A stretch of 64,000 bases of DNA from Glycomyces terrestris (GCF_003933745.1 NZ_RSEB01000002.1:682001-746000); one strand, 5' to 3'. Numbered from the stretch's first letter, positions 33,487-43,163 are shown. Program-made: numbers and translations. The notes: generated from the sequence alone by a model not told the origin.

Positions 33487-35241
33487 TCACCATTCGGGCG
33501 ACGGGCGGCGCCGGGTGCCCGGATCGCGGGGGACCGCGCCGCGCATCCGCTCGGCCCCGTCGAGCGGCGTGGCCCAGGTGCCCTCGACGAGCACGAGGCG
33601 CACCTCGGGCCTGCCGAGCCAGTCGAGGAGGAGCCGGGCCTCGGCCGCGTGGGCCGCGTCGAGGACGTCGGCGGCGGGCTCCACGACGCGGGCCGTGGCG
33701 CGCAGCTTCGCGATGTACGGCATGGGATCGGCGCGCGGCGGGGTGCGCACGGCCCCTGCGAGGATCCCGTACCGGACGACGGCGACCTCCCAGCCGCCGC
33801 CCTTGGCGCGGCCCGCGGCGACCAGTTCCCCGGCCGCCACGAAGTTCCTGACGCGCTGCGAGGCCGCGGCCAGGTCGAGGTAGGCCCCGAGCTCGTCGCG
33901 GCGCTCAGCGGCCGCCTCGAACCGCTCGGACGCGCTGAGCTCGGCGAGGCGCTCGCCGACGGCCGCGGCGATGGGTCCCGGGTCGCCGGTCATCGCGCTC
34001 ACGGCCCGCTCGACCAGCGCCCCGTACTCCTCGACGGTGACGGTGTGGCGGCACGGCTCGGCGCACCTGCCGATCTCGCCGAGCACGCACGTGGGGGACA
34101 TCCGCTTGGGGGACAGGCGGGTCCGGCACGACCGGATCGGCAGCGCCGCCTCGATCGCGCCGATCGCGGCCTGCGCCTGCGTGCCGGAGGTCGGCCCGAG
34201 CCGCGGCGTGCCCGGCGCCGGCGGCTTGCGCGAGACCTGGAGCCGCGGGTACGGCTCCTCGGTGAGGCGCACCCAGCTGCGGTGCTCGGGGAACTTCGCG
34301 GCCCGGTTGTACGGCGGCTTCCCGCCGGCGATGAGCCGCAGCTCGGCCACGCCCGCCTCGAGCCGGTGGGCGCACTCGACGACCTCGACGCTCTCGGCCG
34401 AGGCGAGCATGTCGCGCAGGCGGCGGCGCTGCTCGGCCGCCGAGAAGTAGCTGCGGACGCGCGCGGCGACGTTCACCGAGACGCCGATGTACAGCGCCCG
34501 GTCGTCCGCGTCGCGGAAGATGTACACCCCCGGCCCCTGCGGGAGGCCGTCGGCGAGGTGGCGCTTGCGGCGCTGGAGCTCGGAGGGGATCGCCCGGCAG
34601 AACTCGCTCAGCTCGGCGTCGGTGACGACGCCGTGGCCGCTGGCCCGCTCGATGAGCCCGTGCAGGACCGTGACGGTGGCGCGCGCGTCGTCGAGTGCCC
34701 GGTGGTTCGGCGTCACCGGCGACCCGAACAGGCGCGCGAGCGTGCCGAGCCGGCGGTTGGGGACCTCGCTCTTCTCGGTGAGGCGCCGCGCCAGGACCAC
34801 GGTGTCGACGACCGGCGGCCGGGGCCAGCGGGTGTCGGTCAGCTCGCAGGCGTGGCGCAGGAACCCGATGTCGAAGCCCGCGTTGTGGGCCACGAGCGTG
34901 GCGCCGTGCGCGAACTCCAGGAACATCGGCAGGACCGTCTCGATCCCAGGCGCGTCGGCGACCATCTCGTCGGTGATACCCGTCAGGCGCGTGACGCGCG
35001 GGTCGATCGGCTCCCCGGGGTTGACGAGGGTCGAGAACTCGCCGACCACCTCGCCGCCGCGGACCTTGACCGCGCCGATCTCGGTGATCCCGCACGCGTC
35101 GGCCGCGAGCCCGGTCGTCTCCAGGTCGACCACGCAGAACGTGACCTCCCGCAGGGGGGTGCCGAAGCTGTCGAGGGTCGGCTGGCTGAACCCCGGGCCG
35201 CCCTCGTCCGACGGGCCGGCCGATCCGCCGCTGCTGTACAT
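33487..35241 (-). CDS. DEDDh exonuclease fused to a GIY-YIG (UvrC-like) nuclease
   Basis: The 584-residue protein starts at ATG 35241. N-terminal exonuclease (about 33-195): motif I VVDLETTGL (D39, E41), motif II around VAHNAGFDIGFL, motif III NHRALDDARAT. A GIY-YIG domain follows (GPGVYIFRDADDRALYIGVSVNV, about 235-260) and then a UvrC-type cysteine segment CVLGEIGRCAEPC. Actinobacteria (for example Rv2191) have this DnaQ/Cho-like fusion, thought to act in nucleotide excision repair. It follows the TgpA-like gene by 10 bases, so it may be co-transcribed. Confidence 0.88.
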   Translation of the reverse strand: MYSSGGSAGPSDEGGPGFSQPTLDSFGTPLREVTFCVVDLETTGLAADACGITEIGAVKVRGGEVVGEFSTLVNPGEPIDPRVTRLTGITDEMVADAPGIETVLPMFLEFAHGATLVAHNAGFDIGFLRHACELTDTRWPRPPVVDTVVLARRLTEKSEVPNRRLGTLARLFGSPVTPNHRALDDARATVTVLHGLIERASGHGVVTDAELSEFCRAIPSELQRRKRHLADGLPQGPGVYIFRDADDRALYIGVSVNVAARVRSYFSAAEQRRRLRDMLASAESVEVVECAHRLEAGVAELRLIAGGKPPYNRAAKFPEHRSWVRLTEEPYPRLQVSRKPPAPGTPRLGPTSGTQAQAAIGAIEAALPIRSCRTRLSPKRMSPTCVLGEIGRCAEPCRHTVTVEEYGALVERAVSAMTGDPGPIAAAVGERLAELSASERFEAAAERRDELGAYLDLAAASQRVRNFVAAGELVAAGRAKGGGWEVAVVRYGILAGAVRTPPRADPMPYIAKLRATARVVEPAADVLDAAHAAEARLLLDWLGRPEVRLVLVEGTWATPLDGAERMRGAVPRDPGTRRRPSPEW

Positions 35242-35251
35242 ACCGGCAACC

Positions 35252-37612
35252 CTAGGCGCGGCCTCCGACACCGTGCCGGTCGCGGTTGTTCGAACGTCGC
35301 GGACGCCGCAGTGCCGAGCGCACCCGGTCGGTCGTGCGCGCCGAGCGGCGCGAGAGCCGCGCGCTCTGCTCGGCCCGGCCCGCGCTCGCCTTCGCGATGA
35401 GCGACGCGGGCCAGAACATGGCCCGGTACTTCGCGCGCGGCTCGGCGTTCTTGTCGAGCTCGGCGTACAGGTCGCGCAGCGCGTCGGCGAGCCCCGCGGG
35501 GTCGGCGCCCCTGGGGGAGTAGCGGTGCAGCGCCATCGCCGAGCCGAGCGCGGCCGCGGCCTCCCGCGCGTCCGGCGCGGCCGCCGCGAGCACGCCCGCG
35601 GCCTGCCGCGGCGTGTACGAGTCCGGAATGGACACGCCGTAGTCCTGGGCCAGGTCCATCGCCTCGTCCCACGCCGTCTGCGCGGTCAGCGTCCCGGGCC
35701 GCAGCCGCCGCCGGCGCAGCCCGCCGCGCCACAGCGCCGGCGCGAACGGCACCGCCAGGAGCGGCAGGAGCGCGAGCCAGCCGGGGTGGAACGGCAGCAG
35801 CGGCTCCGCGGCGCCGTCGGCCGCCTCCTCGGACGGGCCGCCGCTCGCGCCCTCCTCGGGCGGCAGCGTCTGCCCGTTCTCGTCCGTCGGCGCCGCGGTC
35901 GGCTCCTCGGGGGTGATGTCGTTCCCGCTCGGCTCCTCGCCCGGATCCTCCTCCTCGGCGGGCTCGCGCGCCCACGGGAACGTGACCGACCCGGGCACGC
36001 CCGAAGCCGGGGTCGGGTCGAACGTGACCCAGCCGGGCCCGTCGTAGTACACCTCGACCCACGCGTGGTAGTCGTGGCTGGTGAGCACCCACTCGTTGCC
36101 GTCGACGCGCGAGCCCTGCGAGAGGCCGACGACCACGCGCGCGGCCACGTCCGCCTCGCGCAGCATCCACGCCATCGAGGCCGCGTACTGCTGGCAGTAG
36201 CCGCGCTTCGTCTCCAGGAAGTCGAGGATCGCCTCGTCGTTGCCCGCGTCGGAGGTCTCCAGCGAGTACGTGAAGCCGTTGCTCACGGAGAGGAACTGCG
36301 TGATCGCGAGGACCTTCTCGTGGACCGTGTCGGCACCGGCCGTCGCGTCCGCGACGATCTCGCTCAGCTCCGGCACGTCCGGGCGGGCGGTGTTCGCGTC
36401 CCACCGCTCGTCGCCGGGGTCCATGCCCGCGGCGGACGCGAGCGTCTCGGCGTCCGGCGCCGGCTCGGCGTACCTGAGGGTGTACTCCTCGACGTCGCCC
36501 ATGTCGCTGCGGTCGCCGACGATGACGCCCGTGTCGGGGTCGATCCGCCAGTCGCCGTCGATGTCGAGGTCCGCCGGGGCCCCGTAGACCGGCACGACCG
36601 GCGCCTCCAGCTGGAGGTTCTCGATCTCGGCGGTGTACACCTCGTCGCCCGGGTCGTCCAGGGAGTCGAGGTCCTGCGTGCCGTCGTAGTCGTTGGGGCC
36701 GAAGCCGTCGCTGGTGAGCTCGTCGAGGACGTGCATCTTCAGGTACCGGGGGTTCGGGTCGTCCGTGGTCACCCGCAGCACGTCGACCTCCTCGGGCCGC
36801 GTCAGCGAGCCCGACAGCTGCGCCCACGGGTTGACGTCGCCGAGCCCGTAGGACTCCCCGCCGCCCTGGATCCCCTCGGCCACGTTGTCGATGAGCCCCG
36901 ACGTGTTGGCCGGCACGAGCGTCAGCGCCAGCAGCGTCACCGCCACGAAGCCGGTCGCCGACCAGCGCGCCGTGCGCGCCATCGGCGACGGGAACGACCG
37001 GCCCACCAGCTGCCCGGCCCCGGTGAACCGGTGCCCGAACGCGGAGACCCGCCGCAGGTTGTCGTCGCCGAGGATCCACAGGTACGCGACGGCCGGGAGG
37101 ATGAACCAGAACCACGCGGTCGCGTCGGGCGCGACCGACACCGGCACCAGGTACATCGTCAGGAGCGTCAGCCCCGCCAGGGCCGGCGTGCGCAGGCCCA
37201 CCACGAACATGTCGTGCAGGATCGCGACGACGCCGACGCCGAGGACCGTCAGGAACATGATCCCGCCGGTGGCCTCCACCGGCGGCGCGTTCACGATGAT
37301 CGCGCCCACGCCGTCCTGCGCCAGCGAGGCCCAGTGCTCGAACGTGGCCGGCATCGGGACGACGAACAGCAGGCCCGTGCCGCCGCCGAACCCGGCGGTG
37401 AGGATGACGACCAGCGTCACGGCCATCGCCAGCGTCTGGAGGCCCTGCCCGCGCCCGGCCGCCCGCATGAGCGACCCGGCCGTGGCGATCATCGCGATCG
37501 TGAGCATGACCGGGAACGCCCAGCCCAGGCCCTCGAAGATCCCGATGAGCGGGGTCAGCGTCAGGGCCAGGGTGGCGGCCGCGACCACGGTCGCGTGGCG
37601 CTGTCCGTTCAT
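35252..37612 (-). CDS. TgpA-like membrane protein with transglutaminase domain
   Basis: The 786-residue protein starts at ATG 37612. Six or seven membrane helices fill about residues 5-250. The extracytoplasmic transglutaminase-like domain has the Cys in GYCQQYAASMAWMLREADV, the His in HDYHAWVEVYYDG and the Asp in WVTFDPTPA. A Pro/Glu-rich linker, one more helix and a basic cytoplasmic domain with a DUF4129-like helical part follow. The start overlaps the DUF58 stop (ATGA). MoxR-DUF58-transglutaminase operons are widespread and of unclear function, perhaps acting on surface proteins. Confidence 0.88.
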   Translation of the reverse strand: MNGQRHATVVAAATLALTLTPLIGIFEGLGWAFPVMLTIAMIATAGSLMRAAGRGQGLQTLAMAVTLVVILTAGFGGGTGLLFVVPMPATFEHWASLAQDGVGAIIVNAPPVEATGGIMFLTVLGVGVVAILHDMFVVGLRTPALAGLTLLTMYLVPVSVAPDATAWFWFILPAVAYLWILGDDNLRRVSAFGHRFTGAGQLVGRSFPSPMARTARWSATGFVAVTLLALTLVPANTSGLIDNVAEGIQGGGESYGLGDVNPWAQLSGSLTRPEEVDVLRVTTDDPNPRYLKMHVLDELTSDGFGPNDYDGTQDLDSLDDPGDEVYTAEIENLQLEAPVVPVYGAPADLDIDGDWRIDPDTGVIVGDRSDMGDVEEYTLRYAEPAPDAETLASAAGMDPGDERWDANTARPDVPELSEIVADATAGADTVHEKVLAITQFLSVSNGFTYSLETSDAGNDEAILDFLETKRGYCQQYAASMAWMLREADVAARVVVGLSQGSRVDGNEWVLTSHDYHAWVEVYYDGPGWVTFDPTPASGVPGSVTFPWAREPAEEEDPGEEPSGNDITPEEPTAAPTDENGQTLPPEEGASGGPSEEAADGAAEPLLPFHPGWLALLPLLAVPFAPALWRGGLRRRRLRPGTLTAQTAWDEAMDLAQDYGVSIPDSYTPRQAAGVLAAAAPDAREAAAALGSAMALHRYSPRGADPAGLADALRDLYAELDKNAEPRAKYRAMFWPASLIAKASAGRAEQSARLSRRSARTTDRVRSALRRPRRSNNRDRHGVGGRA

Positions 37613-38853
37613 GCCAGAGTCCTCCACGCGCTCAGGCGGGTCCACACCCGGCGCAGCTCGGTCCCGGCCACGACCGGGATCACCTGCCAGCCCGCGGTCG
37701 CGAGCGCCGACAGCGCGGCGGCGTGCTGCTGCGCGAAGACCTGCTCGCGCGGGTCCACCCGGCTCGACGCGGCCTTCGGGATCCACCGCACCGGGTCGAC
37801 CACGAGCGCGGTGCAGTGCCCGCCGCGGCGCGCGAGCCGCGCCAGCGTCCCGGCCTCCTCGGGCGTCAGGTGCCCCAGGAACGCGACGATCCCCGACACC
37901 GACCGGGCCCGCTGGGCCTTCTCGACCATCGCGCCGACCGGCGCCTCCGGGGCCGCGGCCACCGTCGCCAGGTACCGCATCGCCTGGCTGTAGTCGCCTT
38001 GGCGGCATTCGAAGTCGCGGTGCGCGGTGATGAGCCACGGGTCGATGCCGTCGCGCGCGAGCCGCACCGTCGCCGACGCGGCCGCGTCCACCATCCACTC
38101 GAAGCTCGACAGCTCCCCGCGGTGCGCGCCGCGCCGCACGTCCAGCAGGACCGCGGCGTTGTTCTCCCACGGCTGCTCCTCGCGGCGCACCATGAGCTGC
38201 CCGCGGTGCGCGCTGGCCTTCCAGTGGACGCGCCGCATGTCGTCGCCGTGCCGGTACTCGCGCACCGCGATGTCGTCGTTGCCGGTGATCGCCACGGCGT
38301 GCGCGGCCGACTCGCCCGAGGACATGCCCGCGCCGCCCGGCAGCAGGAGGCTGCGCAGCGGCTGGATGCGCGGGGTCACGATGAGCTCGGTGGTCACCGG
38401 GAACTCCTGCACCGACACCGCGAGCCCGAACGGGTCGGAGGTGCGCACCGTCAGCGGACCCAGCTCGTACGCGCCCCGCGAACCGGGCGTGATCGTGTAG
38501 TTGACGACGCTCCGCGCGCCCGGCGCGAGCCGTTCGAGCACCAGCCGCGGCCGGTTCCCCAGCCGGTACGGGATGCGGTCCTCGAGCATGAGCGCCGCGG
38601 GCCGGCTGCGGCCGATGTTCTGGATGCCCAGGCGCACCTGGGTCGCCTGCCCCGCCTCGACCTGCGCCGGGTTGAGCACCCGGTTCGACTCCAGCGCCGG
38701 CCGCGTCCACCGCAGGACCAGGAGGCCCCCGAGCGGTGCGATCGCGGCCAGGACGGCGGCGCGCAGCAGGTCGCCCTCGCCCACCGCGAGGGCGGTGAGG
38801 CCGACGACCACGCTCACCGCCAGCAGCGTCTTGCCGCGCCCGGTGAGCTCCAC
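37609..38853 (-). CDS. DUF58 domain protein
   Basis: The 414-residue protein starts at GTG 38853. Two N-terminal helices (about 8-45) are followed by a beta-rich domain (about 60-200) and the DUF58 core, whose signature is AVREYRHGDDMRRVHWKASAHRGQLMVR. The C-terminal half is a vWA-like fold. It sits between moxR and the TgpA-like gene, two bases from the first and overlapping the second. In such operons MoxR ATPases are thought to remodel vWA partners. Confidence 0.88.
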   Translation of the reverse strand: MELTGRGKTLLAVSVVVGLTALAVGEGDLLRAAVLAAIAPLGGLLVLRWTRPALESNRVLNPAQVEAGQATQVRLGIQNIGRSRPAALMLEDRIPYRLGNRPRLVLERLAPGARSVVNYTITPGSRGAYELGPLTVRTSDPFGLAVSVQEFPVTTELIVTPRIQPLRSLLLPGGAGMSSGESAAHAVAITGNDDIAVREYRHGDDMRRVHWKASAHRGQLMVRREEQPWENNAAVLLDVRRGAHRGELSSFEWMVDAAASATVRLARDGIDPWLITAHRDFECRQGDYSQAMRYLATVAAAPEAPVGAMVEKAQRARSVSGIVAFLGHLTPEEAGTLARLARRGGHCTALVVDPVRWIPKAASSRVDPREQVFAQQHAAALSALATAGWQVIPVVAGTELRRVWTRLSAWRTLA

Positions 38854-38855
38854 GC

Positions 38856-39887
38856 CTAGAACCTCCCCGGGTGCGACACCACCGGGACGTGCCTGAGGAT
38901 GTCGGAGACGATCGCCTTCGTGTCGCCGCCGCCCATCGTGGTCTCGGTGGTGGGGATCAGCCGGTGCGCGAGCACCGGCACCGCGAGCTGCTGCACGTCG
39001 TCCGGCAGCGCGAAGTCGCGGCCGTCCATCGCCGCGAGCACCTGCGTGCACCGCAGCAGCTGGAGCGTCGCGCGCGGGCTCGCTCCCAAGCGGACCTGCG
39101 CGTTCGTGCGCGTCGCGGCCACCAGGTCGACCACGTACCGCTTGAGCTCGGGCGCCAGGTGCACCGCGCGCGCGGCCGCGATCATCCGCACGATCATCTC
39201 CGCGTCGGCCACCGGCCGCAGCGCGTCGAGCGGGTTGTACTCCTCGCGCCGGTCCAGCAGCGCCAGCTCCGCGTTGATGTCGGGGTAGCCGATCGCCAGG
39301 CGCGCGGCGAACCGGTCGCGCTGCGCCTCCGGCAGCGGGTACGTCCCCTCCATCTCCACCGGGTTCTGGGTGGCGATGACCATGAACGGGCTGCGCAGCT
39401 TGTACGTGTTGCCGTCGACGGTGACCTGCCGCTCCTCCATGCACTCCAGGAGCGCGGCCTGCGTCTTCGGGCTGGCGCGGTTGATCTCGTCGCCGAGGAT
39501 CAGGTTCCCGAAGATCGCGCCCGGCTTGAACACGAAGTCGCGCTTCTCGGGGTCGAAGATGCTCACGCCCGTGACGTCCGACGGCAGCAGGTCCGGAGTG
39601 AACTGGATGCGCCGCACCGAGCAGTCGACCGACCTGGCCAGGGCCTTCGCCAGCTGCGTCTTGCCGACGCCCGGCACGTCCTCCAGCAGCAGGTGCCCCT
39701 CGGCGAGCATGACCGCCAGCGCGAGCCTGATCGTGTGCGACTTCCCCTCGATGACCCACTCGACGTTGGTCAGGATCGCCTCGGCCGTGGCCTTGAACTC
39801 CTGCGGCGACAGCGGCGCGGGCCCCTGCGCGGTGCTCGGGAGCGGCATCGTGCCGTCGGGCTTCTCGGGGGACGACTCGAAGGTCAA
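38856..39887 (-). CDS. MoxR-family AAA+ ATPase
   Basis: The 343-residue form starts at TTG 39887, four bases after AGGAGG; ATG 39848 is an alternative without a site. Walker A LEDVPGVGKTQLAKALA, Walker B FGNLILGDEINRASPKTQAALLECMEERQVTV, sensor 1 FMVIATQNPVEMEGTYPLPEAQRDRF and the C-terminal lid are all typical of MoxR. First gene of the MoxR-DUF58-TgpA(-nuclease) operon on the minus strand. Expected to act as a hexameric chaperone on a partner. Confidence 0.93.
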   Translation of the reverse strand: MTFESSPEKPDGTMPLPSTAQGPAPLSPQEFKATAEAILTNVEWVIEGKSHTIRLALAVMLAEGHLLLEDVPGVGKTQLAKALARSVDCSVRRIQFTPDLLPSDVTGVSIFDPEKRDFVFKPGAIFGNLILGDEINRASPKTQAALLECMEERQVTVDGNTYKLRSPFMVIATQNPVEMEGTYPLPEAQRDRFAARLAIGYPDINAELALLDRREEYNPLDALRPVADAEMIVRMIAAARAVHLAPELKRYVVDLVAATRTNAQVRLGASPRATLQLLRCTQVLAAMDGRDFALPDDVQQLAVPVLAHRLIPTTETTMGGGDTKAIVSDILRHVPVVSHPGRF

Positions 39888-40007
39888 CGGTCCTCCTGGG
39901 GAGTCGGTGAGGCGGGTGAGCGGCGTGCGCCGGAACCGCCGCGTTCCCGCCATCCTACTCGGACCCGCCCAGACCGTATGTCGCGCGCCACCAGGGGACC
40001 GCTCGGC

Positions 40008-40013
40008 TACACT
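40008..40013 (+). promoter_or_regulatory. -10 element (TACACT) of the leuS leader
   Basis: TACACT ends seven bases before the A of the leader-peptide ATG at 40020, the distance expected for a transcript that begins with AUG. No convincing -35 is seen, as is common for leaderless actinomycete promoters. Confidence 0.5.
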
Positions 40014-40019
40014 GGGGCC

Positions 40020-40049
40020 ATGCCTCGGCGATTCGAGCTGCTTAGCTAG
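40020..40049 (+). CDS. leuS leader peptide (9 codons, Leu-Leu near the end)
   Basis: The tiny frame reads MPRRFELLS and stop. The two leucine codons (CTG CTT, 40038-40043) are the only adjacent Leu codons in the leader and lie just before a set of mutually exclusive hairpins. The predicted transcript starts on the A of the ATG, so it would be read by leaderless initiation. CTT is a rare codon in this genome, which would make stalling sensitive to leucyl-tRNA shortage. Too short for similarity evidence; support comes from the arrangement upstream of leucyl-tRNA synthetase. Confidence 0.75.
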   Translation: MPRRFELLS

Positions 40050-40100
40050 CCGTGCGGGACAGATCCCAGCACGGCCACCCCAGCGTGTCTGGGGTTTTTT
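40050..40100 (+). promoter_or_regulatory. Transcription attenuator controlling leuS
   Basis: Three competing hairpins are visible. A first stem pairs 40050-40058 (CCGTGCGGG) with 40065-40074. A terminator pairs ACCCCAG (40077-40083) with CTGGGGT (40089-40095), followed by a run of six T up to 40100. An antiterminator of nine pairs is possible between AGATCCCAG (40061-40069) and CTGGGGTTT (40089-40097), two of them G-U. A ribosome stalled on the Leu codons at 40038-40043 would cover the first stem and free its 3' arm for the antiterminator, so leuS would be read when leucyl-tRNA is scarce. Confidence 0.8.
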
Positions 40101-40169
40101 GCTGTCTAGGGTCAGTACCCAGCGAACGCCGAACGAACCCAGAGCCGCTCCAGGACCACAGGACGAGTC

Positions 40170-42998
40170 ATGACCGAACCCGCACACCGCTACGACGCCA
40201 AGCTGGCCAACGAGATCGAACCGCGCTGGCAGGAGCGCTGGGAGGCCGAGCAGACCTTCCGCGCGCCCAATCCGACCGGTGCGCTGGCCGAGCCCGGCCA
40301 CCCGCGGTCGGGCGCCCCGAAGAAGTTCGTGATGGACATGTTCCCCTACCCCTCGGGCGCGGGCCTGCACGTCGGCCATCCGCTGGGCTACATCGCCACG
40401 GACGCGTACTCGCGGTACCTGCGCATGGCCGGGTACAACGTCCTGCACCCGCTGGGCTTCGACGCGTTCGGCCTGCCGACCGAGCAGTACGCGATCGCCA
40501 CGGGCCGCCAGCCCGCCGAGATCACCGCCGAGAACATCGACCGGTACCGGCGCCAGCTGCGCATGGTCGGCATGGGCTACGACAATCGCCGCGAGTTCGC
40601 CACCACCGACCCCGAGTACTTCAAGTGGACCCAGTGGATCTTCCTGCAGATCTTCAACTCCTGGTACGACACCGAGGCCGACAAGGCCCGGCCGATCGCC
40701 GAGCTGGTCGCCGCGTTCGAGTCCGGTGAGCGCCCCGTCCCCGGCGGCCGCGCCTGGGCCGACCTGAGCGACGTCGAGCGCCGCCGCGTCGTCGACGACC
40801 ACCGCCTGGCGTACGTCACCGAGGCCCCCGTGAACTGGTGCCCGGGCCTGGGCACCGTGCTGTCCAACGAGGAGGTCACCTCCGAGGGCCGCAGCGAGCG
40901 CGGCAACTTCCCGGTGTACACGCGCACCCTGAAGCAGTGGATGATGCGCATCACCGCCTACGCCGACCGGCTGCTGGCCGACCTGGACGGCCTGGACTGG
41001 ACCGAGTCCTTGAAGTCCATGCAGCGCAACTGGATCGGCAAGTCCACCGGCGCCTATGTGGACTTCGCGACCTATGCGGGCGACATCCGGGTCTTCACCA
41101 CCCGGCCCGACACCCTGTTCGGCGCCACCTACATGGTCCTGGCCCCCGAGCACCCGCTGGTCGACGCCCTGACCGCCGAGACCTGGCCCGCGGGCGTCCC
41201 CGCGGCCTGGACCGGCGGCCACGACACCCCCGCCGGGGCCGTCGCCGCCTACCGCGCCCAGGCCGCCGCCAAGACCGACGTCGAGCGCCAGGCCGACGCC
41301 AAGGAGAAGACCGGCGTCTTCACCGGCGGCTACGCCACCAACCCGGTCAACGGCGAGACCGTCCCGGTCTTCATCGCCGACTACGTGCTGGCCGGCTACG
41401 GCACCGGCGCGATCATGGCCGTCCCCGCCCACGACGAGCGCGACTTCGAATTCGCGACCGCGTTCGGCATCCCGATCGTCCAGGTCGTCGCCGCCGGCGA
41501 GGACGGGGCCGCCGAGGAGTGGGACCGCTCGAAGGCCTACACCGCCGACGGCGTCGCCGTGAACTCCGGCTTCCTGGACGGCCTGCGCGTGGCCGAGGCC
41601 AAGGACCGCGTCATCGAGTGGCTGGCCGAGCGCGGCCGCGGCGAGAAGGCCGTGACCTTCCGCCTGCGCGACTGGCTGTTCAGCCGCCAGCGCTACTGGG
41701 GCGAGCCCTTCCCGATCGTCTACGACGAGACCGGCCTGCCGGTGGCCCTGACCGAGGACCACCTGCCGGTCGAGCTGCCGCACCTGGACGACTTCTCGCC
41801 CAAGACCTTCGACCCCGAGGACGCCGACTCCGCCCCCGAGCCGCCCCTGGGCCGCGCCAAGGACTGGGTCGAGGTCGAGCTGGACCTGGGCGACGGCCCC
41901 AAGCAGTACCGCCGCGAGGTCAACACCATGCCCAACTGGGCCGGGTCCTCCTGGTACGAGCTGCGCTACACCGACCCGCAGGCCGCCGAGACCCTGGCCG
42001 ACCCCGCCAACGAGTCGTACTGGATGGGCCCGCGGGACACCGAGGACGTCGGCGGCGTCGACCTGTACATCGGCGGCGTCGAGCACGCCGTGCTGCACCT
42101 GCTGTACGCCCGCTTCTGGCAGAAGGTCCTGTTCGACCTGGGCCACGTCTCCAGCCGGGAGCCGTTCCGCCGCCTGTTCAACCAGGGCTACATCCAGGCG
42201 TACGCCTACACCGACGACCGCGGCGTGTACGTCCCGGCCGAGGAGGTCGAGGAGCAGGCCGACGGCGTCTACACCTACAACGGCGCCAAGGTGAACCGCG
42301 AGTACGGCAAGATGGGCAAGTCCCTGAAGAACGTCGTCACCCCGGACGAGGTCTGCGCGGCCTACGGGGCCGACACCTTCCGCGTCTACGAGATGTCGAT
42401 GGGCCCGCTGGCCGACTCCAAGCCGTGGGAGACCCGCGCGATCGTCGGCTCCCAGCGGTTCCTCCAGCGCCTGTGGCGCAACATCGTGGACGAGGAGACC
42501 GGCGAGACCGTCGTCGCCGACGTCGCGCCCTCCGAGGAGACGCTGCGCGAGATCCACAAGACCGTCGCCGGCGTGCGCGACGACTACGAGCACCTGCGGA
42601 TGAACACCGCCGTCGCCAAGCTGATCACGCTGAACAACCACGTGACCGGCCTGCACCCGGTGCCGCGCGAGGCCGCCGAGGCCCTGGTCGTCATGGTCGC
42701 GCCGATCGCCCCGCACATCGCCGAGGAGCTGTGGGAGCGCCTGGGCCACACCGGCGGCATCGCCTACGTGGACTTCCCGGTCGCCGACGAGCGGTACCTG
42801 GTCGAGGACACCGTCACCTACCCGGTCCAGGTCAACGGCAAGGTCCGCGGCCGCGTCGAGGTCGCCGCGGGCGCGGGCGAGGACGTGGTCAAGGCCGCGG
42901 CGCTGGCGGAGGAGAAGGTCGCGGCCAACCTGGCCGGCAAGGACGTCAAGAAGGTCATCGTGGTGGCGGGCAAGATGGTCTCCATCGTCGCCAAATAG
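40170..42998 (+). CDS. leuS: Leucyl-tRNA synthetase
   Basis: The 942-residue class I enzyme charges tRNA-Leu. The HIGH-type motif is [10 protein letters not shown] (about 66-75) and the KMSKS-type loop is KMGKS (about 714-718), the usual actinobacterial form. The CP1 editing domain with its Thr-rich [12 protein letters not shown] motif is intact, and length is normal. Leucine codons are almost all CTG (more than seventy, against one CTC at 42462 and one TTG at 41010), unlike neighbouring genes that favour CTC. Expression is probably set by the attenuator at 40050-40100. The stop codon lies inside a 16-base tandem repeat. Confidence 0.97.
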   Translation: MTEPAHRYDAKLANEIEPRWQERWEAEQTFRAPNPTGALAEPGHPRSGAPKKFVMDMFPYPSGAGLHVGHPLGYIATDAYSRYLRMAGYNVLHPLGFDAFGLPTEQYAIATGRQPAEITAENIDRYRRQLRMVGMGYDNRREFATTDPEYFKWTQWIFLQIFNSWYDTEADKARPIAELVAAFESGERPVPGGRAWADLSDVERRRVVDDHRLAYVTEAPVNWCPGLGTVLSNEEVTSEGRSERGNFPVYTRTLKQWMMRITAYADRLLADLDGLDWTESLKSMQRNWIGKSTGAYVDFATYAGDIRVFTTRPDTLFGATYMVLAPEHPLVDALTAETWPAGVPAAWTGGHDTPAGAVAAYRAQAAAKTDVERQADAKEKTGVFTGGYATNPVNGETVPVFIADYVLAGYGTGAIMAVPAHDERDFEFATAFGIPIVQVVAAGEDGAAEEWDRSKAYTADGVAVNSGFLDGLRVAEAKDRVIEWLAERGRGEKAVTFRLRDWLFSRQRYWGEPFPIVYDETGLPVALTEDHLPVELPHLDDFSPKTFDPEDADSAPEPPLGRAKDWVEVELDLGDGPKQYRREVNTMPNWAGSSWYELRYTDPQAAETLADPANESYWMGPRDTEDVGGVDLYIGGVEHAVLHLLYARFWQKVLFDLGHVSSREPFRRLFNQGYIQAYAYTDDRGVYVPAEEVEEQADGVYTYNGAKVNREYGKMGKSLKNVVTPDEVCAAYGADTFRVYEMSMGPLADSKPWETRAIVGSQRFLQRLWRNIVDEETGETVVADVAPSEETLREIHKTVAGVRDDYEHLRMNTAVAKLITLNNHVTGLHPVPREAAEALVVMVAPIAPHIAEELWERLGHTGGIAYVDFPVADERYLVEDTVTYPVQVNGKVRGRVEVAAGAGEDVVKAAALAEEKVAANLAGKDVKKVIVVAGKMVSIVAK

Positions 42999-43050
42999 CA
43001 GGGTCGCCAAAGAGCAGTGCCGCCAAATAGCAGCGTTGCCGAGTAGGGCG
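42987..43050 (+). repeat. 16-bp tandem repeat across the leuS stop codon
   Basis: Units start at 42987 (GTCGCCAAATAGCAGG), 43003 (GTCGCCAAAGAGCAGT), 43019 (GCCGCCAAATAGCAGC) and a degenerate fourth at 43035. The leuS stop TAG is in unit 1. Only the first unit is coding. It looks like slippage duplication of the gene end. Confidence 0.8.
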
Positions 43051-43063
43051 GCGCGGGCGAACC

Positions 43064-43098
43064 GAGGGGGCGCGGACCGGCACGGTCCGCGCCCCCTC
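43064..43098 (+). terminator. Terminator after leuS
   Basis: A perfect 15-bp stem GAGGGGGCGCGGACC / GGTCCGCGCCCCCTC has a 5-nt loop. Confidence 0.75.
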
Positions 43099-43163
43099 GC
43101 GCCCGTTCAAGGGGGCTCCTCCCGCGCGCCGCGGCGCGCGGGCCGCCTTCGCGCATCGCAGTA

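Noticed and set aside
39888..40019. T-box element for leuS
   Set aside because: No T-box core and no specifier loop; the nearby short Leu-coding frame and terminator fit leader-peptide attenuation better.
42312..42326. KMGKS instead of KMSKS in leucyl-tRNA synthetase as a possible defect
   Set aside because: KMGKS is, as far as I know, normal in actinobacterial LeuRS and does not suggest loss of function.
40200..43010. A long minus-strand open frame opposite leuS, continuous with moxR
   Set aside because: The part opposite leuS is compositionally biased shadow sequence; the MoxR protein proper begins at 39887 or 39848.
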